A stretch of 64,000 nt of DNA from Chitinophaga sp. CB10 (GTDB lineage Bacteria; Bacteroidota; Bacteroidia; Chitinophagales; Chitinophagaceae). Within the stretch, counting starts at the first letter, position 1, and each line of letters begins with the position of its first letter. This document shows positions 16,293 to 25,848 of the stretch, piece after piece. The notes under the pieces are model-generated. The model saw nothing but the letters and a program-made list of their open reading frames with translations. It had not been told where the DNA came from and made no database searches. The stretch spans positions 124,001 to 188,000 of the forward strand of contig MLAV02000001.1 of assembly GCA_001870995.2 (NCBI GenBank). The letters run 5' to 3'. The position numbers and the translations under genes were made by a program.

Positions 16293-18941
16293 ATGAACAT
16301 AGCTATGCTGGATCAGCATTACCGGCATCTACAACACCTGGAAGCTGCTATTAATGCTTGTGCGCTCTCGGTTTCAGTGAATGCAGACGGTACCATTTCC
16401 TCGGTGAACAACCTGATGCTGAATGCGCTGCAGCTACCCGTTTCGGCCATTGAAGGTCAATTGTTCGAGGCTATCCTGATCCCTGTTAACAGGGACCAAT
16501 GGACTGCTATTGTTCAAAAGATAGCCGGCGGCGCCGCCGTACAGGAACAGATCGGCTTCCTCATCAACGGCATTACCCCGCTGTGGATCGAAGCCGGCAT
16601 CAACCCTGTCTTCGACGATAACGGCCAGCTGGCCCAGTTCCTGCTCATCGGCCTCAATATCACGGAACGCAAATTATCGGAACTCCGCATCCAGGAAGAT
16701 GAGCAATACTTCCGCCAGATCCTGGAAAACCTGCCCATCGGCCTGCAGCAATTTTCCCCGGAAGGCATCAGCATGGAAATGAACAGCCGCCAGCGGGAAA
16801 TCTGGGGGCAGGATCATCCCTTCCTCCGCCAGCCGGACTATAACTGGCTGCAGGATCCCCAATACCGGCTCAACGGGCTTACCCGCCTGTTTGAAGAAGT
16901 ACGGGAAGGCCGTAAAACCCAGAAACGGGAAATCCTGCTCAACTATACGGAAAAGCATTACGACGATATCACCCGCATCTACCCGGTGTACTTCGAAGCC
17001 ACCGTATTTCCGGTGGTGGACAAGCAGTCCAACATGGCCAACCTTTTCCTCATCCTCGACGATATCACCGAAAAGAAACTCGCCGAGATCAGCCTGCAGA
17101 AAAGCGAACGCCTCCTCGACAACATCATAGAAAACCTGCCGATCGGCTATATACAATTCGATAACTTCGGCTTTATCCGCCGTATTAATCAAACGCAGCG
17201 CAACTTCTTTAACTCGCCGCATCCCGCCGCACGCCGGCAGTTCAACGTGATGAACGACGAGTTTGCCACCACCTTTGAACTGGATGACCTCTTCCAGCGC
17301 GCCCTGCAGGAAAATGAAACCATCCGCCTGGAAAAGAAGGTGGACTTCACCAAAGACGCCCGCTGGACCTCCGTGCAAAGGGAAGTGTACCTGGACCTCA
17401 CCGTGTTTCCCGTGGTCAACCCCATCGATAAGGAACGCATCGTAGTGGCCCTGGTCAATGATATCACGGATAAAAAAACGCAGGAGCTGGAAAACATCAA
17501 AAACCAGGAATTCCTGCTGCAAACCGGCCAGATAGGCAAGATCGGGGGCTGGGAGCTGGAAGTGGCCACCAACACCATCCGCTGGTCGGACCAGGCTTAT
17601 CATATACATGAATGCCTGCCCGGAACACCGCTGACGCTGGACGTACTGTTGAACTTTTACCAAACAGCGTCGCGCCTGAACCTGGCACATCACATCGAAA
17701 CGTGTATCCGCACGTGCAAACCATTCGATGTGCAGTTAACTTTCTCTCTGCAAAAAAATATTATTAAACGCATACGCTGTATCGGACAGGCGGATGTTAC
17801 GAGCGGACAACCCCAACGCATATACGGCGTTGTACAGGACATCACCGAGCAATCCGCGATCCGCGATGCGCTCTCCCGCAATACAGAGCTGATGCGGCTT
17901 TTCTTCGATACCATGGATATGGGCTACGCCGCCATGGAGCCGGATGGCCGCCTCAACTTCGTGAACCAGAAAGCGGAGAAGATGATCGGCCGCAAAGTGC
18001 CGGCCGGCGCCAACATCTTTGAAGTGTTCCCGAAGCTCAGCGGCACCGTGTTTTACGCGCGGCTGCAGGAGTGTATCAAACAGCATACCTCCCAGTCCTT
18101 CGGTATCTATTTCCCGCTGCCGGACAAGTGGTACGACTTCCTCCTGACTCCCATGCAGGACGGCGGTATCTCCGTGTTCATCCGCGATATCACGGAAAGC
18201 CGGAAAATGCAGAAGGAACTGCGGAAAGCAAACGATCAGCTCTCCAACCTCAATAAAAACCTCGTTAACCAGAACAAGCAGCTGGAAGACTTTGCGCATA
18301 TTACCTCCCATAACCTGCGCGCGCCGATAGCCAACCTCAAAGCGCTGATGCAAATGCACAACGAGGCTACATCCGGCCAGGAGCGCGAGTTGTACCTGGG
18401 TATGCTGCATGAAGTGATTAAGAAGATCGATGAAACCCTCAACGACCTGGTGGAGGTCGTGCAGATCCGCAAGGATGTGAATGTGGAGAAGGAAAAGCTC
18501 TACTTTGCAGACAGGCTGCAGAAAGTAAAGGATATTTTGCTGGTGGATATTGAAAATAGCAAGATCCAGATTACCGCCGACTTTGAGAAAGCCCCGGCCC
18601 TGGTATATTCCAAGGTGTACCTGGACAGCATACTCCAAAATTTCATCACCAACGCGATCCGGTACCGTTCGCCGGAACGCACGCCTGCCCTGCGTTTACA
18701 GACCTGGGTGGAAAACGATGCCATCATCCTCACCGTGGAAGACAACGGGGTGGGTATCGATATGGAACGGTTCGGCAACAAATTATTTGGCTTCAGGAAA
18801 ACGTTCCATAAGAACAAAGATGCAAAGGGAATAGGCCTCTTTATTACAAAAACGCAGGTAGAGGCCATGGGCGGAAGCATCAAGGCAGAAAGTAAGCCCG
18901 GCTTTGGAACCAAATTTATTATTACTTTTAGACCTGAATAA
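16293..18941 (+). CDS. Multi-PAS sensor histidine kinase
   Basis: The 882-residue protein has about five consecutive PAS/PAC modules over residues 10-640. Repeated cues include LLDNIIENLPIGYIQFDN, FLQILE-type helices and PAC ends such as LIGLNITERKLSE, LILDDITEKKLAE and VALVNDITDKKTQE. A dimerisation/phosphoacceptor segment follows with FAHITSHNLRAPIANL (H near 673), then an HATPase domain: N box NFITNAIRYR, G1 DNGVGID, F box FGFRKTF and G2 GIGLFITK. No membrane segment is visible, so it is probably a cytoplasmic sensor of redox, light or small ligands. It sits 9 bp upstream of a single-domain response regulator, its likely partner. Confidence 0.93.
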   Translation: MNIAMLDQHYRHLQHLEAAINACALSVSVNADGTISSVNNLMLNALQLPVSAIEGQLFEAILIPVNRDQWTAIVQKIAGGAAVQEQIGFLINGITPLWIEAGINPVFDDNGQLAQFLLIGLNITERKLSELRIQEDEQYFRQILENLPIGLQQFSPEGISMEMNSRQREIWGQDHPFLRQPDYNWLQDPQYRLNGLTRLFEEVREGRKTQKREILLNYTEKHYDDITRIYPVYFEATVFPVVDKQSNMANLFLILDDITEKKLAEISLQKSERLLDNIIENLPIGYIQFDNFGFIRRINQTQRNFFNSPHPAARRQFNVMNDEFATTFELDDLFQRALQENETIRLEKKVDFTKDARWTSVQREVYLDLTVFPVVNPIDKERIVVALVNDITDKKTQELENIKNQEFLLQTGQIGKIGGWELEVATNTIRWSDQAYHIHECLPGTPLTLDVLLNFYQTASRLNLAHHIETCIRTCKPFDVQLTFSLQKNIIKRIRCIGQADVTSGQPQRIYGVVQDITEQSAIRDALSRNTELMRLFFDTMDMGYAAMEPDGRLNFVNQKAEKMIGRKVPAGANIFEVFPKLSGTVFYARLQECIKQHTSQSFGIYFPLPDKWYDFLLTPMQDGGISVFIRDITESRKMQKELRKANDQLSNLNKNLVNQNKQLEDFAHITSHNLRAPIANLKALMQMHNEATSGQERELYLGMLHEVIKKIDETLNDLVEVVQIRKDVNVEKEKLYFADRLQKVKDILLVDIENSKIQITADFEKAPALVYSKVYLDSILQNFITNAIRYRSPERTPALRLQTWVENDAIILTVEDNGVGIDMERFGNKLFGFRKTFHKNKDAKGIGLFITKTQVEAMGGSIKAESKPGFGTKFIITFRPE

Positions 18942-18950
18942 TTTGCTTAT

Positions 18951-19340
18951 ATGAACCTGATCGATATGATTTTTATTGTGGATGATGACCCTATTCACCA
19001 GCAAATCGCCAAAATTATGATTGAGCGGCAGGGTATAAGCAGCAATATCCGTGTATTCTCTGACGCCCAGGAGGTGCTTGACTATTTCAGAGAAAACACG
19101 AAGGAGGCAGCGGCGCTGCCCGATTTAATCCTGCTTGACCTGAACATGCCGGTGATGGACGGTTGGGAATTCCTGGATGAATATGCAGGGTTCCAGGCGG
19201 AGCTGCCTAAGTCCATTAAAATTTTTGTACTCACTTCCAGCATTGATGAAAAAGACAAGGAAAGAGTCCGTTCTTATTCGTTTGTAAGTGGGTATCTGAC
19301 GAAACCACTGTCGAAAGAGATCATATCACATCTTTCCTAA
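18951..19340 (+). CDS. Single-domain response regulator (REC)
   Basis: The 129-residue protein is a receiver domain alone. The acidic pocket is FIVDDDP (near 5-11), the phosphoacceptor Asp is in LILLDLNMPVMDGWEF (near 62), and the conserved Thr/Ser and Lys are in FVLTSSIDEKD and GYLTKPLSKE. It has no output domain, so it may relay phosphate or act by protein contact. It lies 9 bp after the PAS kinase. Its 3' end overlaps the convergent rpe gene by 15 bp. Confidence 0.92.
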   Translation: MNLIDMIFIVDDDPIHQQIAKIMIERQGISSNIRVFSDAQEVLDYFRENTKEAAALPDLILLDLNMPVMDGWEFLDEYAGFQAELPKSIKIFVLTSSIDEKDKERVRSYSFVSGYLTKPLSKEIISHLS

Positions 19341-20015
19341 GCCTGCCATGGCAGCGGCTTTCAGCTCGCTGATCGTTCCGGAGGGATTCTCCGATGCAAA
19401 TACCGCGCTACCTGCAACCAATACATTCGCACCAGCCTGAATCAGCTGGCCGGCATTCTCTGCGCTGATGCCGCCGTCCACTTCTATGAGCGCATGCGCA
19501 TTGCTGTCGTCAATCAACTGCCGCAGCTGCGCAATCTTATGATAGGTTTGTTCTATAAATGATTGTCCGCCGAAACCCGGGTTCACACTCATGATCAGCA
19601 CCATGTCCACATCGCGGATGACATTTTCCAGCAGGCCCACCGGGGTATGCGGATTCAATGCCACGCCGGCTTTCATGCCCAGGTTTTTTATCTGCTGGAT
19701 ATTGCGGTGCAGGTGCGGGCAGGCTTCGTAATGCACGGTGAGCATATTGGCGCCCGCTTTCTGAAAGGCTTCCGCATATTTTTCCGGTTCTTCTATCATC
19801 AGGTGTACATCGCAGGTTTTCCGGGCCACCTTGCTGATTTGGGAGATCACGGGCAAACCAAAGCTGATGTTCGGCACAAATCGTCCGTCCATCACATCGA
19901 GGTGAAACCAGTCGGCCTCACTTTCATTCAGCATAGCCGCTTCCTTTCCCAGTTCCAGGAAGTTGGCCGCCAGCAGGGACGGGGCAATCAATACAGGTCT
20001 GTTTTCCAAAGGCAA
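19326..20015 (-). CDS. rpe: Ribulose-phosphate 3-epimerase
   Basis: It interconverts ribulose-5-phosphate and xylulose-5-phosphate in the pentose phosphate pathway. The 229-residue TIM barrel shows family motifs: IAPSLLAANFLELG, FHLDVMDGRFVPNISFG (metal-binding His and Asp), HLMIEEP, VLIMSVNPGFGGQSF and the phosphate-binding IEVDGGISAENAG and NVLVAGSAVF. It is the last gene of the thr transcription unit (30 bp after the TPR lipoprotein). Its stop overlaps the tail of the response regulator gene from the other strand. Confidence 0.96.
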   Translation of the reverse strand: MPLENRPVLIAPSLLAANFLELGKEAAMLNESEADWFHLDVMDGRFVPNISFGLPVISQISKVARKTCDVHLMIEEPEKYAEAFQKAGANMLTVHYEACPHLHRNIQQIKNLGMKAGVALNPHTPVGLLENVIRDVDMVLIMSVNPGFGGQSFIEQTYHKIAQLRQLIDDSNAHALIEVDGGISAENAGQLIQAGANVLVAGSAVFASENPSGTISELKAAAMAGLGKM

Positions 20016-20045
20016 ATATTTTTGATCAGTGTAAATGTAAGCAAT

Positions 20046-21056
20046 TTACTTGCTCAGTCTTTTGATGGCGGCTTTCGCCTCCGCATAATCCTTCCTGAAG
20101 GAAGCGGCTTTGCTATAGTCTTCCAGGGCCAGGTCCGTTTTGCCCAGCTTTTCGTTGCTCAGGGCGCGGTAGTAGTAAGCTTCCGCATCCGTGGGCGCGG
20201 CTTTGGCGGCCAGGTTATAGAAGGTCCAGGCGTCTTTCCAGTTATTTTTTTTACGGTAGATGTGTGCGAGCGCCATGTAGGCGGCTTCGTGACCGGGGTC
20301 GGCTACGATACTTTTACGGTATGCGTTGATGGCCGCATCGGTTTGCTGCAGTTGCTCATAGAGCTGGCCGGCGTTGAACATGGGCGCGGCATTGGCTGAG
20401 TCTAACTTCCACGCCTGTACGTAGTACGGGATGGCGGCGGCATCGCGGCGGGAGCTGAGCAGGTCGCCCAGTTCCATCAGGGCCTCGTACTCCGGCCGGG
20501 TAGCTACGGCTACTCCCTGTTGCAGGTATTTGATGGCGCTGGCGGTATCGCGGTGGTCTTCCGCGATGCGGGCTTTGAGGTAATAGCCCTGGTCTTTAGC
20601 TTCCTTGCTTTGGGTGAGGAGGTCCGCCAGGCTGTCCGCCGCGGCGTAATGTTTTTCTTCCACCTGCGCGATGGCCAGTTTGTATTGCAGGTACGGATAG
20701 CCGGGAGCGGTAGTCAGCGCTTTGCTGAACAGCTGTGCGGCCAATTGGTGGTTACCCGTTACCAGTGCGGCTTCGCCGGCGCCGGCCCAGTAATCGGTAT
20801 TGGCGGTATCCAGTTTGGCGGCCTGCTGAAAGTCCTTCAGCGCCAGTTCAGGATGGGTATTAAAGAGGAGCAGGGCGCGGCGGTAATACAGCTGATGGTT
20901 GTCAGGGAATTGCTGTAAGGAGTCGGTAACAGGTTGTACGATGTCTTCGTTCAGAACGGAGTCCGCGGCGGACTCCTGCCGCTGGCTATTGTGCGCCTGT
21001 TGTTGTTGGCAGGCCACAATAGCCAGTCCCAGTGCAAGGATAGTTAGTTTTCTCAT
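20046..21056 (-). CDS. TPR-repeat lipoprotein
   Basis: The 336-residue protein has a lipobox signal (LALGLAIVACQQQQ, Cys near 16), then about seven tetratricopeptide repeats over residues 45-335. Examples are LYYRRALLLFNTHPELALKDF, ASAIKYLQQGVAVATRPEYEALMELGDLL and AEAYYYRALSNEKLGKTDLALEDY. TPRs mediate protein contacts; a partner is unknown. It is 11 bp after thrC, so co-transcription with the threonine operon is likely, although no functional link is obvious. Confidence 0.88.
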   Translation of the reverse strand: MRKLTILALGLAIVACQQQQAHNSQRQESAADSVLNEDIVQPVTDSLQQFPDNHQLYYRRALLLFNTHPELALKDFQQAAKLDTANTDYWAGAGEAALVTGNHQLAAQLFSKALTTAPGYPYLQYKLAIAQVEEKHYAAADSLADLLTQSKEAKDQGYYLKARIAEDHRDTASAIKYLQQGVAVATRPEYEALMELGDLLSSRRDAAAIPYYVQAWKLDSANAAPMFNAGQLYEQLQQTDAAINAYRKSIVADPGHEAAYMALAHIYRKKNNWKDAWTFYNLAAKAAPTDAEAYYYRALSNEKLGKTDLALEDYSKAASFRKDYAEAKAAIKRLSK

Positions 21057-21067
21057 ACAGTGCCAAG

Positions 21068-22393
21068 TTAATGGCTTAATTCTGAATTTTGAAATTCTAA
21101 CTGTAATAATGTTTTTTTAACTGCCTGGTAATCTGCCGGTAATACGATGGAAGATTTCTCTTTACCGTAGAGGGACATCACTTTGGCAGGCGTATGGATT
21201 TCGTCGCGGATGGCTTTGGGCGCGGTGTCCTCAAACTTAACCGGGTGGGCTGTTTCCAGGAATACACCGGTAGCGTCAGGGTCTTCCGCGAGGTACTGTT
21301 GCAGGCCGAGGTAGCCTACGGCGCCGTGCGGGTCGAGCATGTAATGATATTCCTTGTACACCCGTTCCATGGTGCGGGCGGTATCCTTATCGTTGAAGCT
21401 GTAGGCGCTCATGCTGGCGGCCAGCTGCGGGAAGTTTTTACCATAGAGTTCCAGCACGCGTACGAAGTTGCTCGGGTCCGCCACGTCCATCGCGTTGGAG
21501 AGGGTAGGCACGGCGCGGCCGGGCTTGTACTCCTGCGTTTGCATGAAGCGGGGAATGGTATCGTTGCTGTTGGTAGCCGCGATGAAATGGGATACCGGCA
21601 GGCCGATCGCCGCGGCCATCATGCCTGCGCAGATGTTGCCGAAGTTGCCGCTGGGCACGGAGAAGACGAGCTTCGGATGCGCGGCCTTCATTTGCCGGTA
21701 GGCGAGGAAGTAGTAGAACATCTGCGGCAGCCAGCGGGCTACGTTGATGGAGTTGGCGGAGGTCAGCGGGCGTTTGGCCTGTATTTCCTGGTCGAGGAAA
21801 GCCGTTTTCACGATCTGCTGGCAATCGTCGAAAGTGCCGAGAATTTCCAGGGCGCGTATATTGCCGCCGAGGGTGGTGAGTTGTTTTTCCTGCAGGGTGC
21901 TGACCATGCGGGAAGGGTAGAGGATGACCACTTCCACGCCGGGCACGTTGTAGAAGCCGCTGGCCACTGCCGCGCCGGTATCGCCGGAAGTGGCTACCAG
22001 TACGGTTACCGGCTTTTTGCTGTTGCGGCGGAAGTAGCCCAGGCAGCCGGCCATAAAGCGGGCGCCCACGTCCTTAAAGGCGAGGGTAGGGCCGTGGAAG
22101 AGTTCCAGCGCGTAGGTAGCGCGGGAAACCTTTTGTATGGGGAAAGGGAAATGCAGCGTGTCCGCCACGATTTTCCTTAACTGCGCTTCAGGGATTTCCT
22201 CTCCTACAAATTCTCTGATGACTTCATAACCGATTTCCTGGTCTGAATACTGGTGGAGATTTTTCAAAAACGTTGGATCCAGTTGTGGAATCCGCTCCGG
22301 GAAGTACAGGCCTTTGTCCGGCGCCATTCCTTCCGTAACGGCGGTTTCAAAGGATACTTTGTGAGCTGGATTTTGCAAGCTGTAGTATTGCAT
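21068..22393 (-). CDS. thrC: Threonine synthase
   Basis: It converts O-phosphohomoserine to threonine with PLP. The 441-residue protein has the PLP-lysine motif FHGPTLAFKDVGARFMAG near 105-122. It also has the phosphate-binding loop VLVATSGDTGAAVASGF, VFSVPSGNFGNICAG and a C-terminal substrate part. This is the long (~440 aa) form seen in E. coli and Bacteroidota. It follows thrB by 20 bp in the order thrA-thrB-thrC. Confidence 0.96.
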   Translation of the reverse strand: MQYYSLQNPAHKVSFETAVTEGMAPDKGLYFPERIPQLDPTFLKNLHQYSDQEIGYEVIREFVGEEIPEAQLRKIVADTLHFPFPIQKVSRATYALELFHGPTLAFKDVGARFMAGCLGYFRRNSKKPVTVLVATSGDTGAAVASGFYNVPGVEVVILYPSRMVSTLQEKQLTTLGGNIRALEILGTFDDCQQIVKTAFLDQEIQAKRPLTSANSINVARWLPQMFYYFLAYRQMKAAHPKLVFSVPSGNFGNICAGMMAAAIGLPVSHFIAATNSNDTIPRFMQTQEYKPGRAVPTLSNAMDVADPSNFVRVLELYGKNFPQLAASMSAYSFNDKDTARTMERVYKEYHYMLDPHGAVGYLGLQQYLAEDPDATGVFLETAHPVKFEDTAPKAIRDEIHTPAKVMSLYGKEKSSIVLPADYQAVKKTLLQLEFQNSELSH

Positions 22394-22413
22394 AATGCGT
22401 TGCTTTAAATTAG

Positions 22414-23340
22414 TTAATCAATCACTTTTACTCCTGCAGTGTTTATCCGGGAAACGTATATTTTATAATCCACGCCGAGGGGCGCATATACTTTGTCCAT
22501 CATGGCGGCCACGTTGCGGGCGTTGGCTTCGCCTTTGCTGAGCATGAATACGGAAGGGCCGGAGCCGCTGATGCCGCCGCCGAGGGCGCCTGCTTCCCTG
22601 CATTTTACTTTCAGTTCGTGGAAGGCCGGGATGAGGATGCTGCGTACCGGTTCTACGATCACGTCTTCCAGGGAGCGGCTGATCAGCTCATAGTCTTCCT
22701 GGAAGAGGCCTGCCACGAGGGCGCCTACGTTACCCCACTGGCGGATGGCATCCGTCATGAGGACTTTCTGTTTAAGTATTTCCCTTGCGTCGGAAGTTTT
22801 CACTTCTATCTGCGGGTGAATGACGGACACCCATAATTCGGACGGGGAGTTGAGCGCAATGATATCCAGGGGGCGGTAGCTGCGCACCATGGTGAAGCCG
22901 CCCAGGATGGCCGGGGCTACGTTATCCGCATGGGCGGAGCCGGAGGCCAGGCGTTCCCCTTCCATGGCAAAGCGTACCAGTTGCTTGCGGGTGAAGGGCT
23001 GGCCCAGGAGGTAGTTGGCGCCTACCACTGCGCCGGCGCTGCTGGCGGCGCTGGAGCCGATGCCGCTGCCGGGATGTATGTTTTTAAATATTTCTATTTC
23101 TATGCCGACTTCCGGGTTCTCATATTTCTGCAGGAGGGCTTGTACCGCCACGCCTGCTACGTTTTTCAGCGGGTCCAGGGGGAGGTTAGCCCCGTGGACG
23201 GCGGTGATACGGATGCCGGGTTCCTTGCTCCTGCGCAGGATCATTTCGTCGCCGGGTGCGTCCATAGCCAGTCCTATTACATCAAAGCCGCAGGCAACGT
23301 TTGCAACGGTGCCGGGAGCAAATACTTTTATAGAATCCAT
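22414..23340 (-). CDS. thrB: Homoserine kinase
   Basis: It phosphorylates homoserine to O-phosphohomoserine. The 308-residue GHMP-family kinase has the ATP loop HPGSGIGSSAASSAGAVVGA near 90-109. It also has an N-terminal VFAPGTVANVACGFDVIGLA and the C-terminal GALGGGISGSGPSVFML motif. It sits 66 bp after thrA and 20 bp before thrC. Confidence 0.96.
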   Translation of the reverse strand: MDSIKVFAPGTVANVACGFDVIGLAMDAPGDEMILRRSKEPGIRITAVHGANLPLDPLKNVAGVAVQALLQKYENPEVGIEIEIFKNIHPGSGIGSSAASSAGAVVGANYLLGQPFTRKQLVRFAMEGERLASGSAHADNVAPAILGGFTMVRSYRPLDIIALNSPSELWVSVIHPQIEVKTSDAREILKQKVLMTDAIRQWGNVGALVAGLFQEDYELISRSLEDVIVEPVRSILIPAFHELKVKCREAGALGGGISGSGPSVFMLSKGEANARNVAAMMDKVYAPLGVDYKIYVSRINTAGVKVID

Positions 23341-23406
23341 ATACTTAATTTAATCATTGATTTTCAGGTACGGAAATAAGGAGATAAGGATAACGTTTTA
23401 TTAACC

Positions 23407-25848
23407 CTACCTGGCGGTCCGGATAATGTCCGCAAATATGCCGGACGCGGTAACATCGGCTCCTGCCCCTGCGCCTTTCACGATCAGCGGTTGTTCACGG
23501 TACCTGGTGGTGGTGTACAGTACGATGTTATCTTTTCCTTCCAGGTTATAGAAGGGATGTTCTGGCGCGATGCACTGTAAGCCTACGGATGCCTTGCCTT
23601 CTTCATAACGGGCTACGAACTTAAGGCGTTTGCCTGCGGCCACCGCGTTACTGAGTAATTGTTTGAAGTGGTCCGCGTGGACGTCCAGCTGTTCGTAGAA
23701 ATCCGCTACGGACGGGGCATCCAGGCAGGCCTGCGGCAGGAAGAGGTTATTGGTGATATCGCTCATTTCCATTTTAGCGCCGCTTTCGCGGGCGAGGATG
23801 AGGATTTTACGCATAACGTCTACCCCGCTGAGGTCAATGCGCGGATCCGGCTCGGTGTAGCCTTCGTCCTGCGCGGCCTGTACGACATCGCGGAAGCTGG
23901 CGCCGTTGACGAAGTGGTTGAACACGAAGTTGAGGCTGCCGCTGAGTACCGCTTCGATGCTGTGGATACGGTCGCCGCTGCGGATCAGGTCATTGAGGGT
24001 GTTGATCACCGGCAAGCCTGCGCCCACGTTGGTTTCGAAGAGGAAGGAAGCGTTGTAGCTGCGCGCGAGGTCCTTCAGTTGTTTATAGTATTGATAGTCG
24101 GAAGAGCAGGCGATCTTATTGCAGGTCACCACGGAGATGCCGTGTTGGAGGAACTCGTGGTAGGTTTTGGCTACCTCGGCGCTGGCAGTATTGTCTACAA
24201 ACACGCTGTTGCGAAGGTTGAGGGCTTTGATACGTTCGATGAAAGCGGGGATATCGCTGACGTCGGCCTGTGGCAGCTGCTCTTTCCAGTCGCTCAGTTT
24301 GATGCCGTATTCGCTCAGCAGCATGTTTTTGCTGTTGGCGAGGCCGGTTACCCTTATTTGCAGCCCGAGTTCTTCTTCCAGGTAGCTTTGCTGCTGTTGC
24401 AGTTGTTCCAGCAGTTTGCCGCCTACGTTGCCGGCGCCGGCGATGAAGAGGTTCACCTGTTTGAGCGGCTTTTCGAAGAAGGCTTCGTGGATGAGGTTGA
24501 GGGCTTTTTTTACATCCGCTTTGTTGATGACGGCGGAGATATTTTTTTCGGTAGAGCCCTGTGCGATTGCGCGGACGTTTACCCCGTTGCGGCCCAGGGT
24601 GCCGAAGAGTTTACCGCTGGTGCCGTGGTGGTTTTTCATTTTATCCCCTACGACGGCCACGATGCAGAGGTCTTTTTCCACCTGCAGCGGTTCAATTTTT
24701 TTCTCGTGTATTTCGGTGGCAAATTCCTCGTCTACTGCGGCTTTGGCGCGGAGCATTTCGCTTTCATGGATACCCACGGTGATGGAGTGTTCCGAAGAGC
24801 TTTGGGTGATGAGGATGACGTTGATGCGTTCCCGCAGGAGGGCTTCGAACAGGCGTTTGGAGAAGCCGGGGATGCCGACCATGCCGCTGCCTTCCAGCGT
24901 CAGCAGGGCGATTTGCTGGATGCCGCTGATGCCGGTAACGGCCATGCTGCGTTCGGAGCTGTCTTGTATGAGGGTGCCGTAATCTTCCGGCGCGAAGGTG
25001 TTTTTAATCCACACGGGAATGCGTTTATCCATTACCGGTTGTATGGTAGGCGGATAGATGACTTTGGCCCCGAAGTGGGAGAGTTCCATGGCCTCTTCGT
25101 AGGAGATGTGCGCGATGGGAATGGCCTGGGATACGATGCGCGGGTCGGCGGTCATCATACCGCTGACGTCCGTCCAGATATCGAGTACGCTGGCGTTTAC
25201 CGCTGCGGCGATGATGGCGGCGGTATAGTCGGACCCGCCGCGGCCGAGGGTAGTGGTTTCGCCATCCGGCGTAGCGGCCACGAAGCCGGGGAGCACGGTA
25301 TAGTCGGCGGTAGACTGTTCGAAGTAGGCGTTGATGTTATGATTGGTAACGGGGAAGTTAACGGCGGCGTGGCCGAAGTTGGCGTCCGTCACGATGAGTT
25401 CCCGGCTGTCCTTGCAGGTGGCGTTGAGGCCTTGCTGCCTGAGCTTTTCCGCTACGAGTACGCAGGAGATGAGTTCGCCGAAGCTCATGATTTTATCGAG
25501 GGAGCGGGCGCTGAGTTCTCCTACCTGGAAGATGCCGTCACAAAGGTTTTCCAGGGCGTTGAGTTTCTTTTTAAGTTGGCTGATCTGGCTGCTTTGTGCC
25601 GTGATAGGGAACAGTTCGCGGATAGCGTCGAGGTGGCGGGTTTCAATTTCCTGCAATACGGATTTATAGGATTCCTGTCCTGCGCCGGCGAGTTGGCCAG
25701 CGCTGATCAGTTTGTCGGTAATGCCGCCCATGGCAGATACCACGATGGCGTATTTGCCTGCGGGTTTATGCTTTACTAATATCTGGCATACTTGTTCTAT
25801 TGCTTTGGAGCTTCCAACGGATGTACCGCCGAATTTTAAAACTTGCAT
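23407..25848 (-). CDS. thrA: Bifunctional aspartate kinase/homoserine dehydrogenase
   Basis: This 813-residue fusion carries out the first and third steps of the threonine pathway. Residues 1-~290 are the kinase (VLKFGGTSVGSSKAIEQV, GRGGSDYTAAIIAAAVNA). Residues ~310-450 hold ACT regulatory domains (GISGIQQIALLTLEGSGMVGI, VAVVGDKMKNHHGTSGKLF). Residues ~460-813 are the NAD(P)-dependent homoserine dehydrogenase (FIAGAGNVGGKLLEQLQQ, VFVDNTASAEVAKTYHEFL, LSGSLNFVFNHF, GYTEPDPRIDLSGVDV). The start ATG at 25848 lacks a clear Shine-Dalgarno. A Thr/Ile-rich leader peptide lies just upstream. A second, monofunctional aspartokinase is at 42304-43572. Confidence 0.97.
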   Translation of the reverse strand: MQVLKFGGTSVGSSKAIEQVCQILVKHKPAGKYAIVVSAMGGITDKLISAGQLAGAGQESYKSVLQEIETRHLDAIRELFPITAQSSQISQLKKKLNALENLCDGIFQVGELSARSLDKIMSFGELISCVLVAEKLRQQGLNATCKDSRELIVTDANFGHAAVNFPVTNHNINAYFEQSTADYTVLPGFVAATPDGETTTLGRGGSDYTAAIIAAAVNASVLDIWTDVSGMMTADPRIVSQAIPIAHISYEEAMELSHFGAKVIYPPTIQPVMDKRIPVWIKNTFAPEDYGTLIQDSSERSMAVTGISGIQQIALLTLEGSGMVGIPGFSKRLFEALLRERINVILITQSSSEHSITVGIHESEMLRAKAAVDEEFATEIHEKKIEPLQVEKDLCIVAVVGDKMKNHHGTSGKLFGTLGRNGVNVRAIAQGSTEKNISAVINKADVKKALNLIHEAFFEKPLKQVNLFIAGAGNVGGKLLEQLQQQQSYLEEELGLQIRVTGLANSKNMLLSEYGIKLSDWKEQLPQADVSDIPAFIERIKALNLRNSVFVDNTASAEVAKTYHEFLQHGISVVTCNKIACSSDYQYYKQLKDLARSYNASFLFETNVGAGLPVINTLNDLIRSGDRIHSIEAVLSGSLNFVFNHFVNGASFRDVVQAAQDEGYTEPDPRIDLSGVDVMRKILILARESGAKMEMSDITNNLFLPQACLDAPSVADFYEQLDVHADHFKQLLSNAVAAGKRLKFVARYEEGKASVGLQCIAPEHPFYNLEGKDNIVLYTTTRYREQPLIVKGAGAGADVTASGIFADIIRTAR

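Noticed and set aside
16027..16296. 89-codon frame before the PAS kinase
   Set aside because: It overlaps the kinase start, shows no domain and lies in AT-rich promoter-like sequence; I left it unannotated.
23659..25779. 706-codon frame on the plus strand opposite thrA
   Set aside because: It lies wholly antisense to a well-supported gene, and its composition follows the GC bias of thrA codons; no domain is recognisable.
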